From: JBJXFE01 sp046153875
GTDB taxonomy: Bacteria; Planctomycetota; Phycisphaerae; Phycisphaerales; UBA1924
Assembly (NCBI GenBank): GCA_046153875.1
Contig: JBJXFE010000056.1
Location: 1 to 64,000, forward strand
Reading direction: 5' to 3'
Length of the DNA: 64,000 nt
Every line of letters begins with the position of its first letter. The first letter of the stretch is position 1. Positions 18,411 through 27,465 of this stretch are shown one piece after another. A program made the translations under genes and the position numbers. The notes beneath the pieces are model-generated. The model made no database searches. It was given only the letters and a program-made list of their open reading frames with translations, and was not told the DNA's origin.

Positions 18411-19738
18411 AGCCGCTCGATTCCATCGACGGTTTGACGAGGTTGCCACCGTCTCACCGCCTCACCGCCCCACCGTCTCAGCGCCTCGCCCGCATCGCCC
18501 TGCTCGGCTGCGGCACGGTCGGACGAGAAGTTGCGCGGCGCCTTCTCGCCGAGGGCAACTCGCGTGGCCGCGCGCTCGTCGGCGTGCTCGTCCGCGATGC
18601 AACCCGCGACCGCGGCGTCCCGCGCGAACTCCTCACCGACCGGTTCGCCGACATTCTCGACGCCGAGCCCGATCTCGTCATCGAGGCGATCGGCGGGCTC
18701 GACCCCGCGGCCGATTTCGTGCGCGCGTCCCTGGAACGCGGCCTGCACGTCGTCACCGCCAACAAGACGCTCATCGCCCACCACGCCGAATCGCTGCGCG
18801 CACTCGCGGACGCCCACGGAGCAGGGCTCGCCTGCGAGGCCGCGGTGTGCGCGGGTGTGCCCGTCCTGGGCGCGATCCGCCACCTCGCCGCCGACGGGAT
18901 CACCGCGATCCGGGGCGTCGTCAACGGCACGTGCAACTTCATCCTCTCGCGGCTGGGTGAAGGCCGGCCCTTCGACAAGGCCCTGGCGCAGGCCCGATCG
19001 CGGGGGTTCGCCGAGCCCGACCCCTCGGCCGACCTCTCCGGGCGGGACAGCGCGGAGAAGCTCTGCGTGCTCGCGTCCGCGGCCGGGTTCCGTGGGGTCA
19101 CCCCCGACCGCGTGACGTGCGACGGGATCGAGAGCGTCACGCCCGACGACGTGCGGGCAGCGCGCCGATCCGGGCACGCGCTCAAGCTGCTCGCGGAGCT
19201 GGAGTCGGACGGCGACGGCGTATCGCTCCGCGTCGGTCCGACACTCGTGCCGCGCGAACACCCGCTGGCGTCGACCCGCGACGAGGAGAACGCGGTGGTC
19301 ATCTCCACCGCGCACGCGGGCGACATCACCCTGCGCGGGCCCGGCGCGGGGCCCGGGCCGACCGCCAGCGCGATCCTCGGCGACATCGCCACGCTGCTCG
19401 ATCGCCGGCCCACGCGGACGACACCACACCAGGCACCGAAGCCCGCCAGGTCCATGACCGCCCGCCGGCACGCGGTCCGAGTCTCCGCGCCTCGGCACGA
19501 GCCCGGACGAGTCTTCGACACGGCCCGGGAGCAGGCCGTCCGGCTCGATGAAGTCGAGTTCTCCCCCGGCGCCGTCCGCGGCGTCACCGGGGGCGTTACT
19601 GCCGCGGCCGCGACACACTGGGCGGCTTCGATCGATCCCGCGGACTCGCTGGTGATGCCGATTCTGAACCACCCCGCCGAGCGTGCCCCGAACGGAATAT
19701 GCACGCCCGATGCACCCGTGGTACATTCAGGGACGTAA
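18407..19738 (+). CDS. hom: Homoserine dehydrogenase
   Basis: This enzyme reduces aspartate semialdehyde to homoserine, the branch point to threonine and methionine. The 443-residue protein has the NAD(P) motif LLGCGTVGREVARRLL, VTANKTLIAHH, the signature GVVNGTCNFILSRL, and EPDPSADLSGRDSAEKL with the catalytic Asp and Lys. The first 28 residues are not family-like and include a Pro/Arg/Leu repeat encoded by CACCGTCTCACCGCCTCACC-type DNA. Residues about 360-435 sit where an ACT domain is expected, but match it only weakly, so feedback control may be lost or altered. It overlaps the metB-like gene by four bases. Confidence 0.9.
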   Translation: MKPLDSIDGLTRLPPSHRLTAPPSQRLARIALLGCGTVGREVARRLLAEGNSRGRALVGVLVRDATRDRGVPRELLTDRFADILDAEPDLVIEAIGGLDPAADFVRASLERGLHVVTANKTLIAHHAESLRALADAHGAGLACEAAVCAGVPVLGAIRHLAADGITAIRGVVNGTCNFILSRLGEGRPFDKALAQARSRGFAEPDPSADLSGRDSAEKLCVLASAAGFRGVTPDRVTCDGIESVTPDDVRAARRSGHALKLLAELESDGDGVSLRVGPTLVPREHPLASTRDEENAVVISTAHAGDITLRGPGAGPGPTASAILGDIATLLDRRPTRTTPHQAPKPARSMTARRHAVRVSAPRHEPGRVFDTAREQAVRLDEVEFSPGAVRGVTGGVTAAAATHWAASIDPADSLVMPILNHPAERAPNGICTPDAPVVHSGT

Positions 19739-19853
19739 AGGTTCGCACGTGTGGACAGTGTGAGTTGTTCGCACGCGGACGCAGCTCCCCCCTTGCGGTG
19801 GGGACTATCGCCCGCGCTGATTCATGGTTCCCACTAGATCGCGGAGAGCACGG

Positions 19854-21686
19854 ATGAAGAAGCTGTCTCGCGCCGTTGTCGTGGCCGCTCTGTTCACCGC
19901 CCTCGCGTTCGCGGTCGGCTCAACCACGGCGGCGGCGAACGGGTCCGCCCCTGACGTCGACCCTGTCATCCGCGAGCGAATGAGCCTCTCCACGTTCGTT
20001 GTCCAGAGCCTGCCGATCCCCGCCGCCGCGGGCGCCGCGTTCGGCGTGCCCGTCCGCCTCGGCGACGCCGACGTTCACGTCGCGTTCGAGCCGCACTCGG
20101 TGCGGGCGCCCGGGTTCAAGGTGGTCGTTCAGGACGCCACGGGCGCGCTGAACGAAATCGCAGCCCCCGCCGAGACGACGTACCGCGGGTCGGTCGTGGG
20201 CCTTGACGGCGCCATCGTCGCGGGGAACCTGACACCCGCCGGCCTGAGCGCGTTCATCCGGATGCCCGACGGTCAGGCCTGGTTCATCGATCCGATCAGC
20301 GCCGCTGTCCCCGGCGCGCCCCGCGACCGGCACGTCGTGTACCGCGAGCGTGACGGCGTGCCCGGCGACTGGCGCTGCGGCATGAACGAAATGCAACTCG
20401 GCCTGCCCGCCCTCAAGCACCTGATGCCGCCGGGCGCCGGAGGGGGCGGATCGACCGACGGCAACCTCGTCTGCGAGATCGCCTGCGACGCCGACTTCGA
20501 GTTCTACACCTCCTGGGCCTCAAACACGACGACCGTCACGAACGACATCACCGGCATCGTCAACCTCGTTTCGAACATCTACGAGGCCGACTGCCAGGTG
20601 GAGTTCACCATCACGCAGATCATCATCCGCACGTCCGCGGCCACGAACCCCTACACCTCCAGCACGCCGGCCACGCTGCTGGGCCAGTTCCGCGCGCACT
20701 GGCTGACGAACCACACGGGCGTGCTCCGCGACCTGGCGCACCTGTTCACGGGCCGCAACCTCGACGGCTCCACGATCGGGATCGCGTACCTGAACGGCGT
20801 GTGCAACACCAACGCGTTCGGCCTGTCGCAGTCGCGCTGGACGGCGAACACGGCGTTCCGCGTGGGGCTGACAGCGCACGAAACCGGGCACAACTTCAGC
20901 GCCCCCCACTGCGACAGCGTGTGCAGCCCGTGCGAGATCATGTGCTCGGGGCTCGGCGGGTGCTCGGGCATCGTCACCTCGTTCAGCACGTGCGACATCG
21001 CGTCCATCACGTCGTACGCCGCGACCCGCCCGTGCCTCACCCCCCCGCCCCCGCCCCCGCCGCCCGCGCTCACCCTCCCGTTCTTCGACCCCTTCCCGCA
21101 ACTGGCGCTCGACCCGCTGAAGTGGAGCGTCGCCACCGGCGCGTCGGTCAGCCCCCTCGCCCTGAACGCGCGGTCCGAGCCCTACGCGCTCCAGTTCTAC
21201 TTCGACGGGTCCGCCCAGACCAAGGCCATCAACACCGACGCGGTCCCCCCCGTCTTCCTCTCGTTCTGGTCCCAGCACAGCGGCGTGGAGGCGGGCAAGG
21301 CCCTGCGCGCGACGTACTTCGACACGGCCCTCCAGCAGTTCGCTCCGCTGCTCACCATCACGTCCAACGGCGTGGACCAGCCGCGCTTCTCCTACCACGA
21401 GATCACGCTGCCATTCTCCGGGTTCAGCGCCACCAGCGGGAAGTTCGCCTTCGCGACCGACAGCACGGAGCTCAACGACGCGTGGTTCGTCGACGACGTG
21501 CGCGTCTCCCTCTACTGCCGCGCCGACGTGAACCAGGACCGGCAGCTCTCCGTGTCCGACTTCGGCGCGTTCCAGACCGCGTACGCCCTGGGCAACGCGG
21601 CGGTCGCCGACTTCAACGACGACGGCGTGCTGTCCGTCTCGGACTTCGGTGCGTACCAGACGCGGTTCGTGATGGGCTGCTACTGA
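19854..21686 (+). CDS. Secreted M12-type zinc metalloprotease with GC-type dockerin-like C-terminus
   Basis: The 610-residue protein starts with MKKLSRAVVV and a signal peptide ending TTAAANG. A prodomain-like region precedes the protease domain, which carries the zinc motif HETGHNFSAPHCD (HExxHxxxxxH) and a Met-turn-like CEIMCSG, as in the reprolysin/adamalysin (M12B) group. After a Pro-rich linker (PPPPPPPP) there is a beta-rich domain of about 150 residues and two dockerin halves (QDRQLSVSDFGAFQ and NDDGVLSVSDFGAYQ), ending MGCY. GGAGAG precedes the ATG. It probably degrades extracellular protein; the dockerin-like tail may hold it at the cell surface or in a complex. Confidence 0.8.
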   Translation: MKKLSRAVVVAALFTALAFAVGSTTAAANGSAPDVDPVIRERMSLSTFVVQSLPIPAAAGAAFGVPVRLGDADVHVAFEPHSVRAPGFKVVVQDATGALNEIAAPAETTYRGSVVGLDGAIVAGNLTPAGLSAFIRMPDGQAWFIDPISAAVPGAPRDRHVVYRERDGVPGDWRCGMNEMQLGLPALKHLMPPGAGGGGSTDGNLVCEIACDADFEFYTSWASNTTTVTNDITGIVNLVSNIYEADCQVEFTITQIIIRTSAATNPYTSSTPATLLGQFRAHWLTNHTGVLRDLAHLFTGRNLDGSTIGIAYLNGVCNTNAFGLSQSRWTANTAFRVGLTAHETGHNFSAPHCDSVCSPCEIMCSGLGGCSGIVTSFSTCDIASITSYAATRPCLTPPPPPPPPALTLPFFDPFPQLALDPLKWSVATGASVSPLALNARSEPYALQFYFDGSAQTKAINTDAVPPVFLSFWSQHSGVEAGKALRATYFDTALQQFAPLLTITSNGVDQPRFSYHEITLPFSGFSATSGKFAFATDSTELNDAWFVDDVRVSLYCRADVNQDRQLSVSDFGAFQTAYALGNAAVADFNDDGVLSVSDFGAYQTRFVMGCY

Positions 21687-21705
21687 CCGGCGCTACCGTT
21701 GGGCC

Positions 21706-22650
21706 GTGAGTGCCGCCACAACAACACTCGATGCGCGCCCGCGCGCCGCGTCCCTCTTCGCCCAGCTCCGCCTCGCCGCGGCGGACATCAAGCTGGCCCA
21801 CTCCGTCTTCGCTCTCCCCTTTGCGGTGCTCGCGGCGTTCCTGGCGCGAGCCCCCGGCGCGCCGTGGGGACGCTTCGCCGGGCAACTCGCTCTCATCGTC
21901 GCCTGCATGGTCGCCGCCCGGACCTGGGCCATGCTCGTCAACCGTCTGGCCGACCGGGCGTTCGACGCGGCCAACACACGCACCGCGCACCGCACCTTCG
22001 CCTCGGGACAACTCAGCCCCGCGCGCGGCTGGGCGTTCGCGTTCGCCGCCGCGTCGCTCTTCGTCGGCGCCACCGCCCTCTTCCTCGCGATCTTCGATAA
22101 CCCCTGGCCGCTCATCCTCTCCGTCCCCGCGCTCGCGTGGATCGCCTTTTACTCGTACACCAAGCGGTTCACGCCGCTCTGCCACCTCATCCTCGGCGGC
22201 GCGCTCGCCGCCTCGCCCGTCGCCGCCGCGGTCGCCGTGGACCCCGCGTCGCTCTCAGCGGCCCCCGCGGTCTGGTTCATCGCGGGCATGGTCCTCGTCT
22301 GGGTCGCCGGCTTCGACGTGATCTACGCGCTCCAGGACCGCGCGTTCGACCGGTCGGCCGGCCTGCGCAGCATCCCCGCGACCCTGGGCGTCGCCGGCAC
22401 GGTCTGGGTAAGCCGCGGGCTGCACGCCGCGGCCGTCGCCCTGCTCGTCCTCGCCCTGCGCAGCGACGCGCGGCTCGGCGTGCTCTTCGCGGTCGGCATC
22501 GGCCTTGTCGCGGCCCTGCTGGTCCTCGAGCACGCCGCTCTCGTCCGGGGCCGGCGCGAGGGGGCGGGGCTCCACCCGGCCTTCTTCACCATCAATGGCG
22601 TCGTCAGTTGCACGCTCGGCGCGCTCGGCGCCGCCGACCTTCTGCGTTGA
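21706..22650 (+). CDS. UbiA-family prenyltransferase, likely menaquinone (MqnP-type)
   Basis: The 314-residue protein (GTG start) is an integral membrane enzyme with eight or nine hydrophobic helices. The two Asp-rich motifs of UbiA enzymes are present: NRLADRAFDAANTRTAHR in the first half and YALQDRAFDRSAGLRSIP in the second; both bind the Mg2+-prenyl diphosphate. LAHSVFALPFA near the N-terminus is typical of the 4-hydroxybenzoate/futalosine-pathway branch. TACCGT ends six bases before the GTG and no Shine-Dalgarno is visible. No other quinone gene is in the window, so the exact aromatic substrate is unproven. Confidence 0.85.
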   Translation: MSAATTTLDARPRAASLFAQLRLAAADIKLAHSVFALPFAVLAAFLARAPGAPWGRFAGQLALIVACMVAARTWAMLVNRLADRAFDAANTRTAHRTFASGQLSPARGWAFAFAAASLFVGATALFLAIFDNPWPLILSVPALAWIAFYSYTKRFTPLCHLILGGALAASPVAAAVAVDPASLSAAPAVWFIAGMVLVWVAGFDVIYALQDRAFDRSAGLRSIPATLGVAGTVWVSRGLHAAAVALLVLALRSDARLGVLFAVGIGLVAALLVLEHAALVRGRREGAGLHPAFFTINGVVSCTLGALGAADLLR

Positions 22651-22664
22651 GCCCCGGCGAAATG

Positions 22665-23600
22665 TCACTCCGAATCGGGGATCATCACGAGCGCGCTCGG
22701 ATCGATCCGCTCGATCTGCGTGCGCTCCCCGCTCTCGGCCGTGAGCGTCAACCTCCGGCGGATCCCGCGCCCGTTCTGCAGGTTGTGCGGGAACCGCTTC
22801 TTCAGGGCGCCGATCGCCGGGCTCTCGGAGGGCGGGCTCGCCGTCGCGTCAAACTCGTCGCGCGCGAACACCCCGATCGTCACCATGCTCCGCGACGGCC
22901 CGTGGAAGTAGAACGCGAGCTCCCCCTCCGCCCGCAGCTTCGCCGCCGCGTCCTCCGCGTACCGACGGAACTCCGCGACTTCCTTCGCCGTCGCCACGCC
23001 ACCGTCCTCGCGGCTGTAGACGCCGACCTGCAGCGTGTACGCGCCCCAGTCTCCGTTGAACTTCCGCGCGTTCCGAAGGTCGTGCTCGGGCGTCCCCCCG
23101 CTCACCACCGGCGGCATCAGCCGCGCCGATGCGAACGGCCGCGCCCCGCCGATCGTGATCCCCTTGACGCGCTCCAGCTCGGCGCGGGCCCGCCGGTCGT
23201 CCGGCCCGCTGAACCGTCCGACGCCGACGATCGTGGTCTCGCCGCGGCGCTCGAAGTACGCCTCGCCCAGCCCGCCGCGGCTCCGCACGTCGTCGAGCAG
23301 TTGGCGTGCGCGGGCCTCCGCGTCGTCGCCGCGGAACGCCTCGATCAGGATCGTCCAGGATTCGTCGCTCACCCCGCCCCCGGCACGCGGCGCTCCGCCC
23401 GCGGCGGCGTTCGCCGGCGCGCCGCCGAACACCTCGCGCCCCTGGGCCGCACGATCCCCGCCCGCCGCGCGCGGGCCCGATGCCCCGCACCCCAGCGCCG
23501 CGCCGAGGGCCGCGGTCGCCGCCAGAATCACCGCCCGGCGATACACGACGCGGCTCAACGCCGGCCCGGGTGACCTCTCCGAAGCTCGTCCGATGGTCAT
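22665..23600 (-). CDS. Putative lipoprotein of unknown function
   Basis: The 311-residue protein has an N-terminal hydrophobic stretch and a weak lipobox (AALGC near residue 38), then a Gly/Ala-rich linker. Two similar alpha/beta blocks follow (SWTILIEAFRGDDAEARARQ and AYTLQVGVYSREDG), each with a strand-then-helix pattern reminiscent of SPOR-like folds, with ATAKEVAEFRRYAEDAAAKL in the second. The last 50 residues (FPHNLQNGRGIRRRL) have no match that I recognise. It converges with the prenyltransferase gene, 14 bp apart. TAACAT ends six bases before the ATG, so the message may be leaderless. Confidence 0.6.
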   Translation of the reverse strand: MTIGRASERSPGPALSRVVYRRAVILAATAALGAALGCGASGPRAAGGDRAAQGREVFGGAPANAAAGGAPRAGGGVSDESWTILIEAFRGDDAEARARQLLDDVRSRGGLGEAYFERRGETTIVGVGRFSGPDDRRARAELERVKGITIGGARPFASARLMPPVVSGGTPEHDLRNARKFNGDWGAYTLQVGVYSREDGGVATAKEVAEFRRYAEDAAAKLRAEGELAFYFHGPSRSMVTIGVFARDEFDATASPPSESPAIGALKKRFPHNLQNGRGIRRRLTLTAESGERTQIERIDPSALVMIPDSE

Positions 23601-23821
23601 GCGTGCATGTTAGGGTCCGGCGGCCTCAGGTGCTCCCTCGGGGGCCGGGGACGGACGCCCGTAAGCGCTTGAAAACGCAGCTATTACGCCATCACCCGAC
23701 GACACCCCAAACTTTCAAGGGTCGCGCCCGAGCCCGACGATAGACTGCTGCGGGCGGAGCCCAACAGGTGGAGGTGGTGGAGGCTCGCTCAACTGACCCG
23801 TAGTGGTGGAGGGTCCGCCGA

Positions 23822-24112
23822 ATGTCAGACATCGCGCCCATCTCGCAGGTTTCGCCGGGCCGCCACGACCCTGTTTCAGGGTCCGTCGAGCGCGAGTCAT
23901 CCCGCCCCGGCGCCCGCGCGTCGCGCCCCTCCGACCGCGTCGAGCTTTCCGACCGCGCCCGATACCTGAGCAAGCTCGCCAGCCTGCCCCCGGTCCGGTC
24001 CGAGCTCGTGGACTCCGTCCGACGCGAGATCGCCCAGGGCACCTACGACTCCGCCCAGCGCCTCGACGAGGCCGTCCGCAACCTCGCGGAAGACCTCGAA
24101 CTCGGCGACTGA
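23822..24112 (+). CDS. FlgM-like anti-sigma-28 factor
   Basis: The 96-residue protein has a disordered, Ser/Arg-rich N-terminus and a C-terminal half (DRVELSDRARYLSKL, then VDSVRREIAQGTYDSAQRL) matching FlgM: a helix after the LS motif, followed by V-x(2)-I-x-x-G-x-Y and a final helix. FlgM binds the flagellar sigma factor until the hook is complete. No flagellar gene is adjacent, and no sigma-28 promoter is evident in the 220 bp upstream. Confidence 0.7.
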   Translation: MSDIAPISQVSPGRHDPVSGSVERESSRPGARASRPSDRVELSDRARYLSKLASLPPVRSELVDSVRREIAQGTYDSAQRLDEAVRNLAEDLELGD

Positions 24113-24148
24113 CGCCGACCGCGCCGCTCCACATCATGCGCCACCGAC

Positions 24149-24176
24149 GCCCGCGACGAGCCCCCGAGCCGCGGGC
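24149..24176. terminator. Stem-loop between convergent flgM-like and M28 genes
   Basis: GCCCGCG and CGCGGGC form a 7-bp stem, followed on the plus strand by TTATT. It could end transcription of the flgM-like gene; the loop is 14 nt, longer than usual. Confidence 0.4.
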
Positions 24177-25241
24177 TTATTCCATCGGCCCCGCGATCGC
24201 GTGGACCGCCCCCGCCAGCCCGCGAACCACCAGCGTGTACCGCTCCGCGTCGAGCGACTCCACGGTGTCGCTCCGCCGGTGGTAGTGCGGGTTGCGGAAG
24301 TTTGACGTGTCGGTCACCATCACCGCCGGAATCCCCACGAACAGGAACGGCGCGTTGTCCGATCGCAGCAGCGCCGGCGGGACCAGCGGCGGGTCGGGCA
24401 GAAAGTCGGGCGCGATCGTCTTGAGCCCAGGCGCGGCCGCACGCATCGCCTCGTCGAGCCGCTTCACAAACCCCGCGTGGCTCTTCGTCGTGCCCAGCGC
24501 GATGAAGTCCCCCACCGTCGGCGGAACAAACACGCCCTCGATCGCCGGGATCGGCGACCGCTGACTCCCCGGCTCGTCGCTGAAGTACCCGAGCATCTCC
24601 AGGCTCGCCATCCCGATGATCGCTTCGTCGCCCGCGTCGAGCCGCGGCTTGATCGACTTCACATACTCGGCCGAGCCTTTGAGCCCGATCTCCTCGAGGT
24701 TGAAGAAGATCAACCTTACCGTCCGCTTCATCGGTCGATCACGCAGCACCCGGGCCAGCTCGAGCAGGGCGGCCGTCCCCGTCCCGTTGTCGTCCGCCCC
24801 GGGTGCGCCGGGCGCCGCGTCGAAATGCGCGCCGATCACGAGCACTTCCCTCGGCAGCTCACGCCCGGGCAGCTCGACAATAATGTTGTGCCACACCCGC
24901 GTCGCCAGCGCGTCGTCCGCGGGTTGCGCCCGGCGCTCCGGCGCCCCGCCGTGCTCCTCAAGAAACGCTCGCTCCCCGGCGACCGTCCACCCCAGCGGCA
25001 CCAGCACGGGCGCGTACCCCAGCTCCTTGAGCGACCGTTCCAGGTGCTCTTCGGTCTGCGCCAACCCTCGGCGATGATCGGCGTCGCCCCGGGCCGCCCG
25101 TTTCGTGGGCAGCCGCGCGACCTGCGCCATCAGCCGATCGCGGTCGATCGCGTTTTCGGGGCGGTCCGCCGCGGGCGCCGGCTGCGCGATCGCACACCGG
25201 GCGAGCGCCATCCACACCGCCGCGATCATCACCTTTCGCAT
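24177..25241 (-). CDS. Secreted M28-family zinc aminopeptidase
   Basis: The 354-residue protein begins with a signal peptide (MRKVMIAAVWMALARCAIAQ). The di-zinc ligands of M28 peptidases are readable in order: H and D in IGAHFDAAPG, D in GADDNGTGTAA, the catalytic pair in FFNLEEIGLKGS, a later E in MASLEMLGYF, and H in NPHYHRRSDT. It should act in the periplasm as an aminopeptidase or related hydrolase. The start lies eight bases behind the stop of the ROK kinase gene on the same strand, so the two are probably cotranscribed. Confidence 0.85.
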   Translation of the reverse strand: MRKVMIAAVWMALARCAIAQPAPAADRPENAIDRDRLMAQVARLPTKRAARGDADHRRGLAQTEEHLERSLKELGYAPVLVPLGWTVAGERAFLEEHGGAPERRAQPADDALATRVWHNIIVELPGRELPREVLVIGAHFDAAPGAPGADDNGTGTAALLELARVLRDRPMKRTVRLIFFNLEEIGLKGSAEYVKSIKPRLDAGDEAIIGMASLEMLGYFSDEPGSQRSPIPAIEGVFVPPTVGDFIALGTTKSHAGFVKRLDEAMRAAAPGLKTIAPDFLPDPPLVPPALLRSDNAPFLFVGIPAVMVTDTSNFRNPHYHRRSDTVESLDAERYTLVVRGLAGAVHAIAGPME

Positions 25242-25249
25242 GGCAATTG

Positions 25250-26230
25250 CTAGGCGCGCGCCGACGGGCCGTTCCCCGTCTTCTCCATCGCCAGCAGCGC
25301 CGCCCCGAGCACACCCGCATCAGCCAGCAGCTTCGTGCCCACCACCTTGACCGCCTTGCACTGGTCGGGGAAGACGTGCCGGCGCACCGCCTTCTTCACC
25401 CGGTCCACGAACGGATCGCCGATCGCCTCCGTCAGGCCGCCGCCCAGCACCACCCGCCCCAGCGACAGCAGCGTCACCACGCCCGCCACCACCGTGCCCA
25501 GCAGGTCCGCCGCCGAATCCACCACCTCCACCACCAGCTCATCGCCCATCCCGTAGGCCTTCGCCACGGTCTTGCTGCGGATGGAGTCGAGGTCCCCGTC
25601 GGCCAGCTCCGCGATCACCGACTTGCGGTTCGACCGCACGAGCCGCACGATCCGCTCCACCACCGCCGTGCGCGAGCAGTTGTGCTCCAGCGACCGCGTC
25701 CCCGGCATGTTTCCCGGGAACGCGATCACGTGCCCGATCTCCCCGGCCGTCATGAAGTTGCCGTAGAACAGCTTTCCATTAAGAATCAGCCCGCCGCCGA
25801 TGCCGGTGCCGACCCACACGCCCAGCAGGTCGCGCGCGTTGTCCCCCGCGCCCAGCCGGTTCTCCCCGTACACCGCCACGTTGACGTCGTTGTCCACCAC
25901 CGTCGGCACGCCCAGCCGATCGGTCAGGATCTTGGCCAGCGGCACGTCGTTCCACCGCAGGTTCACGGCGTCGAGCACCACACCCGACACGGGATCGACC
26001 GCCCCCGGCGCGCCGATGCCCACCGCCGCGAGGTCCGCCGGGGTGATCCCCGCCTCCGCGCACGCCTCGCGCACGCCCTCGACCACGCGCCCGATGACCG
26101 CGTCGCGCCCCTCGTCGGCCTTCGACTTGCGCTTCGCCCGCGACAGGACCTTGCACTCGGGGCTCACCACCCCGATCTGCATGTTCGTCCCGCCCAGGTC
26201 GATGCCCACCACGGGGCGTTGATTCGGCAT
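25250..26230 (-). CDS. ROK-family sugar kinase (glucokinase-like)
   Basis: The 326-residue protein has the ATP-binding VVGIDLGGTNMQIGVV at the N-terminus, GAPGAVDP, the sugar-site DNDVNVAVYGE, GTGIGGGLILNG and EIGHV, all typical of ROK kinases. The usual zinc motif CxCGxxGCxE that follows EIGH is replaced by a segment with only one Cys (LEHNCSRTAV). The enzyme may therefore be zinc-free or use another ligand. No DNA-binding domain is present, so it is a kinase and not a NagC-type repressor. It lies downstream of ispE on the same strand with a 57-bp gap. Confidence 0.85.
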   Translation of the reverse strand: MPNQRPVVGIDLGGTNMQIGVVSPECKVLSRAKRKSKADEGRDAVIGRVVEGVREACAEAGITPADLAAVGIGAPGAVDPVSGVVLDAVNLRWNDVPLAKILTDRLGVPTVVDNDVNVAVYGENRLGAGDNARDLLGVWVGTGIGGGLILNGKLFYGNFMTAGEIGHVIAFPGNMPGTRSLEHNCSRTAVVERIVRLVRSNRKSVIAELADGDLDSIRSKTVAKAYGMGDELVVEVVDSAADLLGTVVAGVVTLLSLGRVVLGGGLTEAIGDPFVDRVKKAVRRHVFPDQCKAVKVVGTKLLADAGVLGAALLAMEKTGNGPSARA

Positions 26231-26287
26231 GACTCTTCCCCGATGCAGCGCGAGTGTACGGGCCGCCCCGCCGGCGCGACGGCGGAC

Positions 26288-27193
26288 CTACACGAGGCGC
26301 GTCCGCACCACCCCAACATCGGCCAGTTTCGCACGCAGCTTCGCCTCCACCGCCGCCCCCGACACCGGCGCAACGGGGATGAATAACGCGCTCCCGCTCC
26401 CGGTCATCTGCACGGGTCCGCCCGCCACCGCCTCGGCGCGCCGCCGGAGTTCCCCCAGCCGCGGTTCGACACGCTCGGCCGCCCACGCCAGGTCGTTGAA
26501 CAGCGCCCCGCTCTCGATCCGCCCGCCCGCCGCCAGCGACTTCACCGGCGCCTCGCGCAACTCCGCCCCCGCCCGCTCGTCGAACGCACGGTACACCGCG
26601 CCCGTCGCGCAGCCGAACGGCGCCAACACCAGCACCACCTCGCCCTCGACCCGACGCTGCCGCTCCACCCGCTCGCCAAGCCCGGCCACCACCGCCGGTC
26701 GGGGCGGCGCGTCATCCACAAAGAACGGCACGTCGCTCCCGAGCTTCAAGCCGATCGCCGCGAGCCGTTCGCGCCCGAGCCCCAGCCCGAATAGCTCGTC
26801 GAGCAACACCAGCGTCGCCGCGGCGTCCGACGACCCGCCCCCAAGCCCGCCGCCCACCGGGACGCGCTTGGTCACCGTCAGTTCAACGGGCAGTTCCTGC
26901 CCCGCCGCGGCCTCCAACGCCCGGTGCGCCCGCACCGCCAGGTCCTTCTCGATCGGCCAGTCGATCGGGCTCGGCCGCGGCGCGTCGACCGCCCACGCCA
27001 CACGATGCCTCGACGCCGCGCCCTCCGGCAACCGCCGAGCCGCGACATCATCAAACAGGTCGATCGCGTGCATCCACGACGCGATGGGGTGGTACCCCGC
27101 ACCAGCGCGAGCCGGGGCGATCGCCGGGCCGACCGCCAGCGCCAGGTTCACCTTGGCGTAGGCCCGACGCACGACCGGTTCAAGGTTCGGCAC
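26288..27193 (-). CDS. ispE: 4-diphosphocytidyl-2-C-methyl-D-erythritol kinase
   Basis: This is the GHMP kinase of the MEP isoprenoid pathway. The 301-residue protein has the opening motif RAYAKVNLALAVG, the ATP loop VPVGGGLGGGSSDAAATL, KLGSDVPFFV and, near the end, the third GHMP motif QMTGSGSALFIPV. The frame stays open well upstream, but family similarity starts at the GTG at 27193. TATGAT lies six bases before that codon and there is no ribosome-binding site, which suits a leaderless start. Confidence 0.9.
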   Translation of the reverse strand: MPNLEPVVRRAYAKVNLALAVGPAIAPARAGAGYHPIASWMHAIDLFDDVAARRLPEGAASRHRVAWAVDAPRPSPIDWPIEKDLAVRAHRALEAAAGQELPVELTVTKRVPVGGGLGGGSSDAAATLVLLDELFGLGLGRERLAAIGLKLGSDVPFFVDDAPPRPAVVAGLGERVERQRRVEGEVVLVLAPFGCATGAVYRAFDERAGAELREAPVKSLAAGGRIESGALFNDLAWAAERVEPRLGELRRRAEAVAGGPVQMTGSGSALFIPVAPVSGAAVEAKLRAKLADVGVVRTRLV

Positions 27194-27465
27194 GGTCCGA
27201 TCATAATCGCCACGCCGACCCCCGCCGCGTGCCGCGCGGGCCGGCCGTGCCGCCACGGTGGTAGACGGACCCGAACCGTGCCATCGCGTCCACGACCGCC
27301 AGGAACATCCGCCCCACGGTGCAAGGAAGTGGACCGCGACGCCCGGCGCGGGGCCGCGGTGCACTGTCGCGTCGAACCGGCTCAACCGCCGTCGCCGACC
27401 GACCGATAAGCCTCGGAACGGCGACGAGCACGCGCCCACGCGAGGCGAACAAGGCCGGCAACGCC

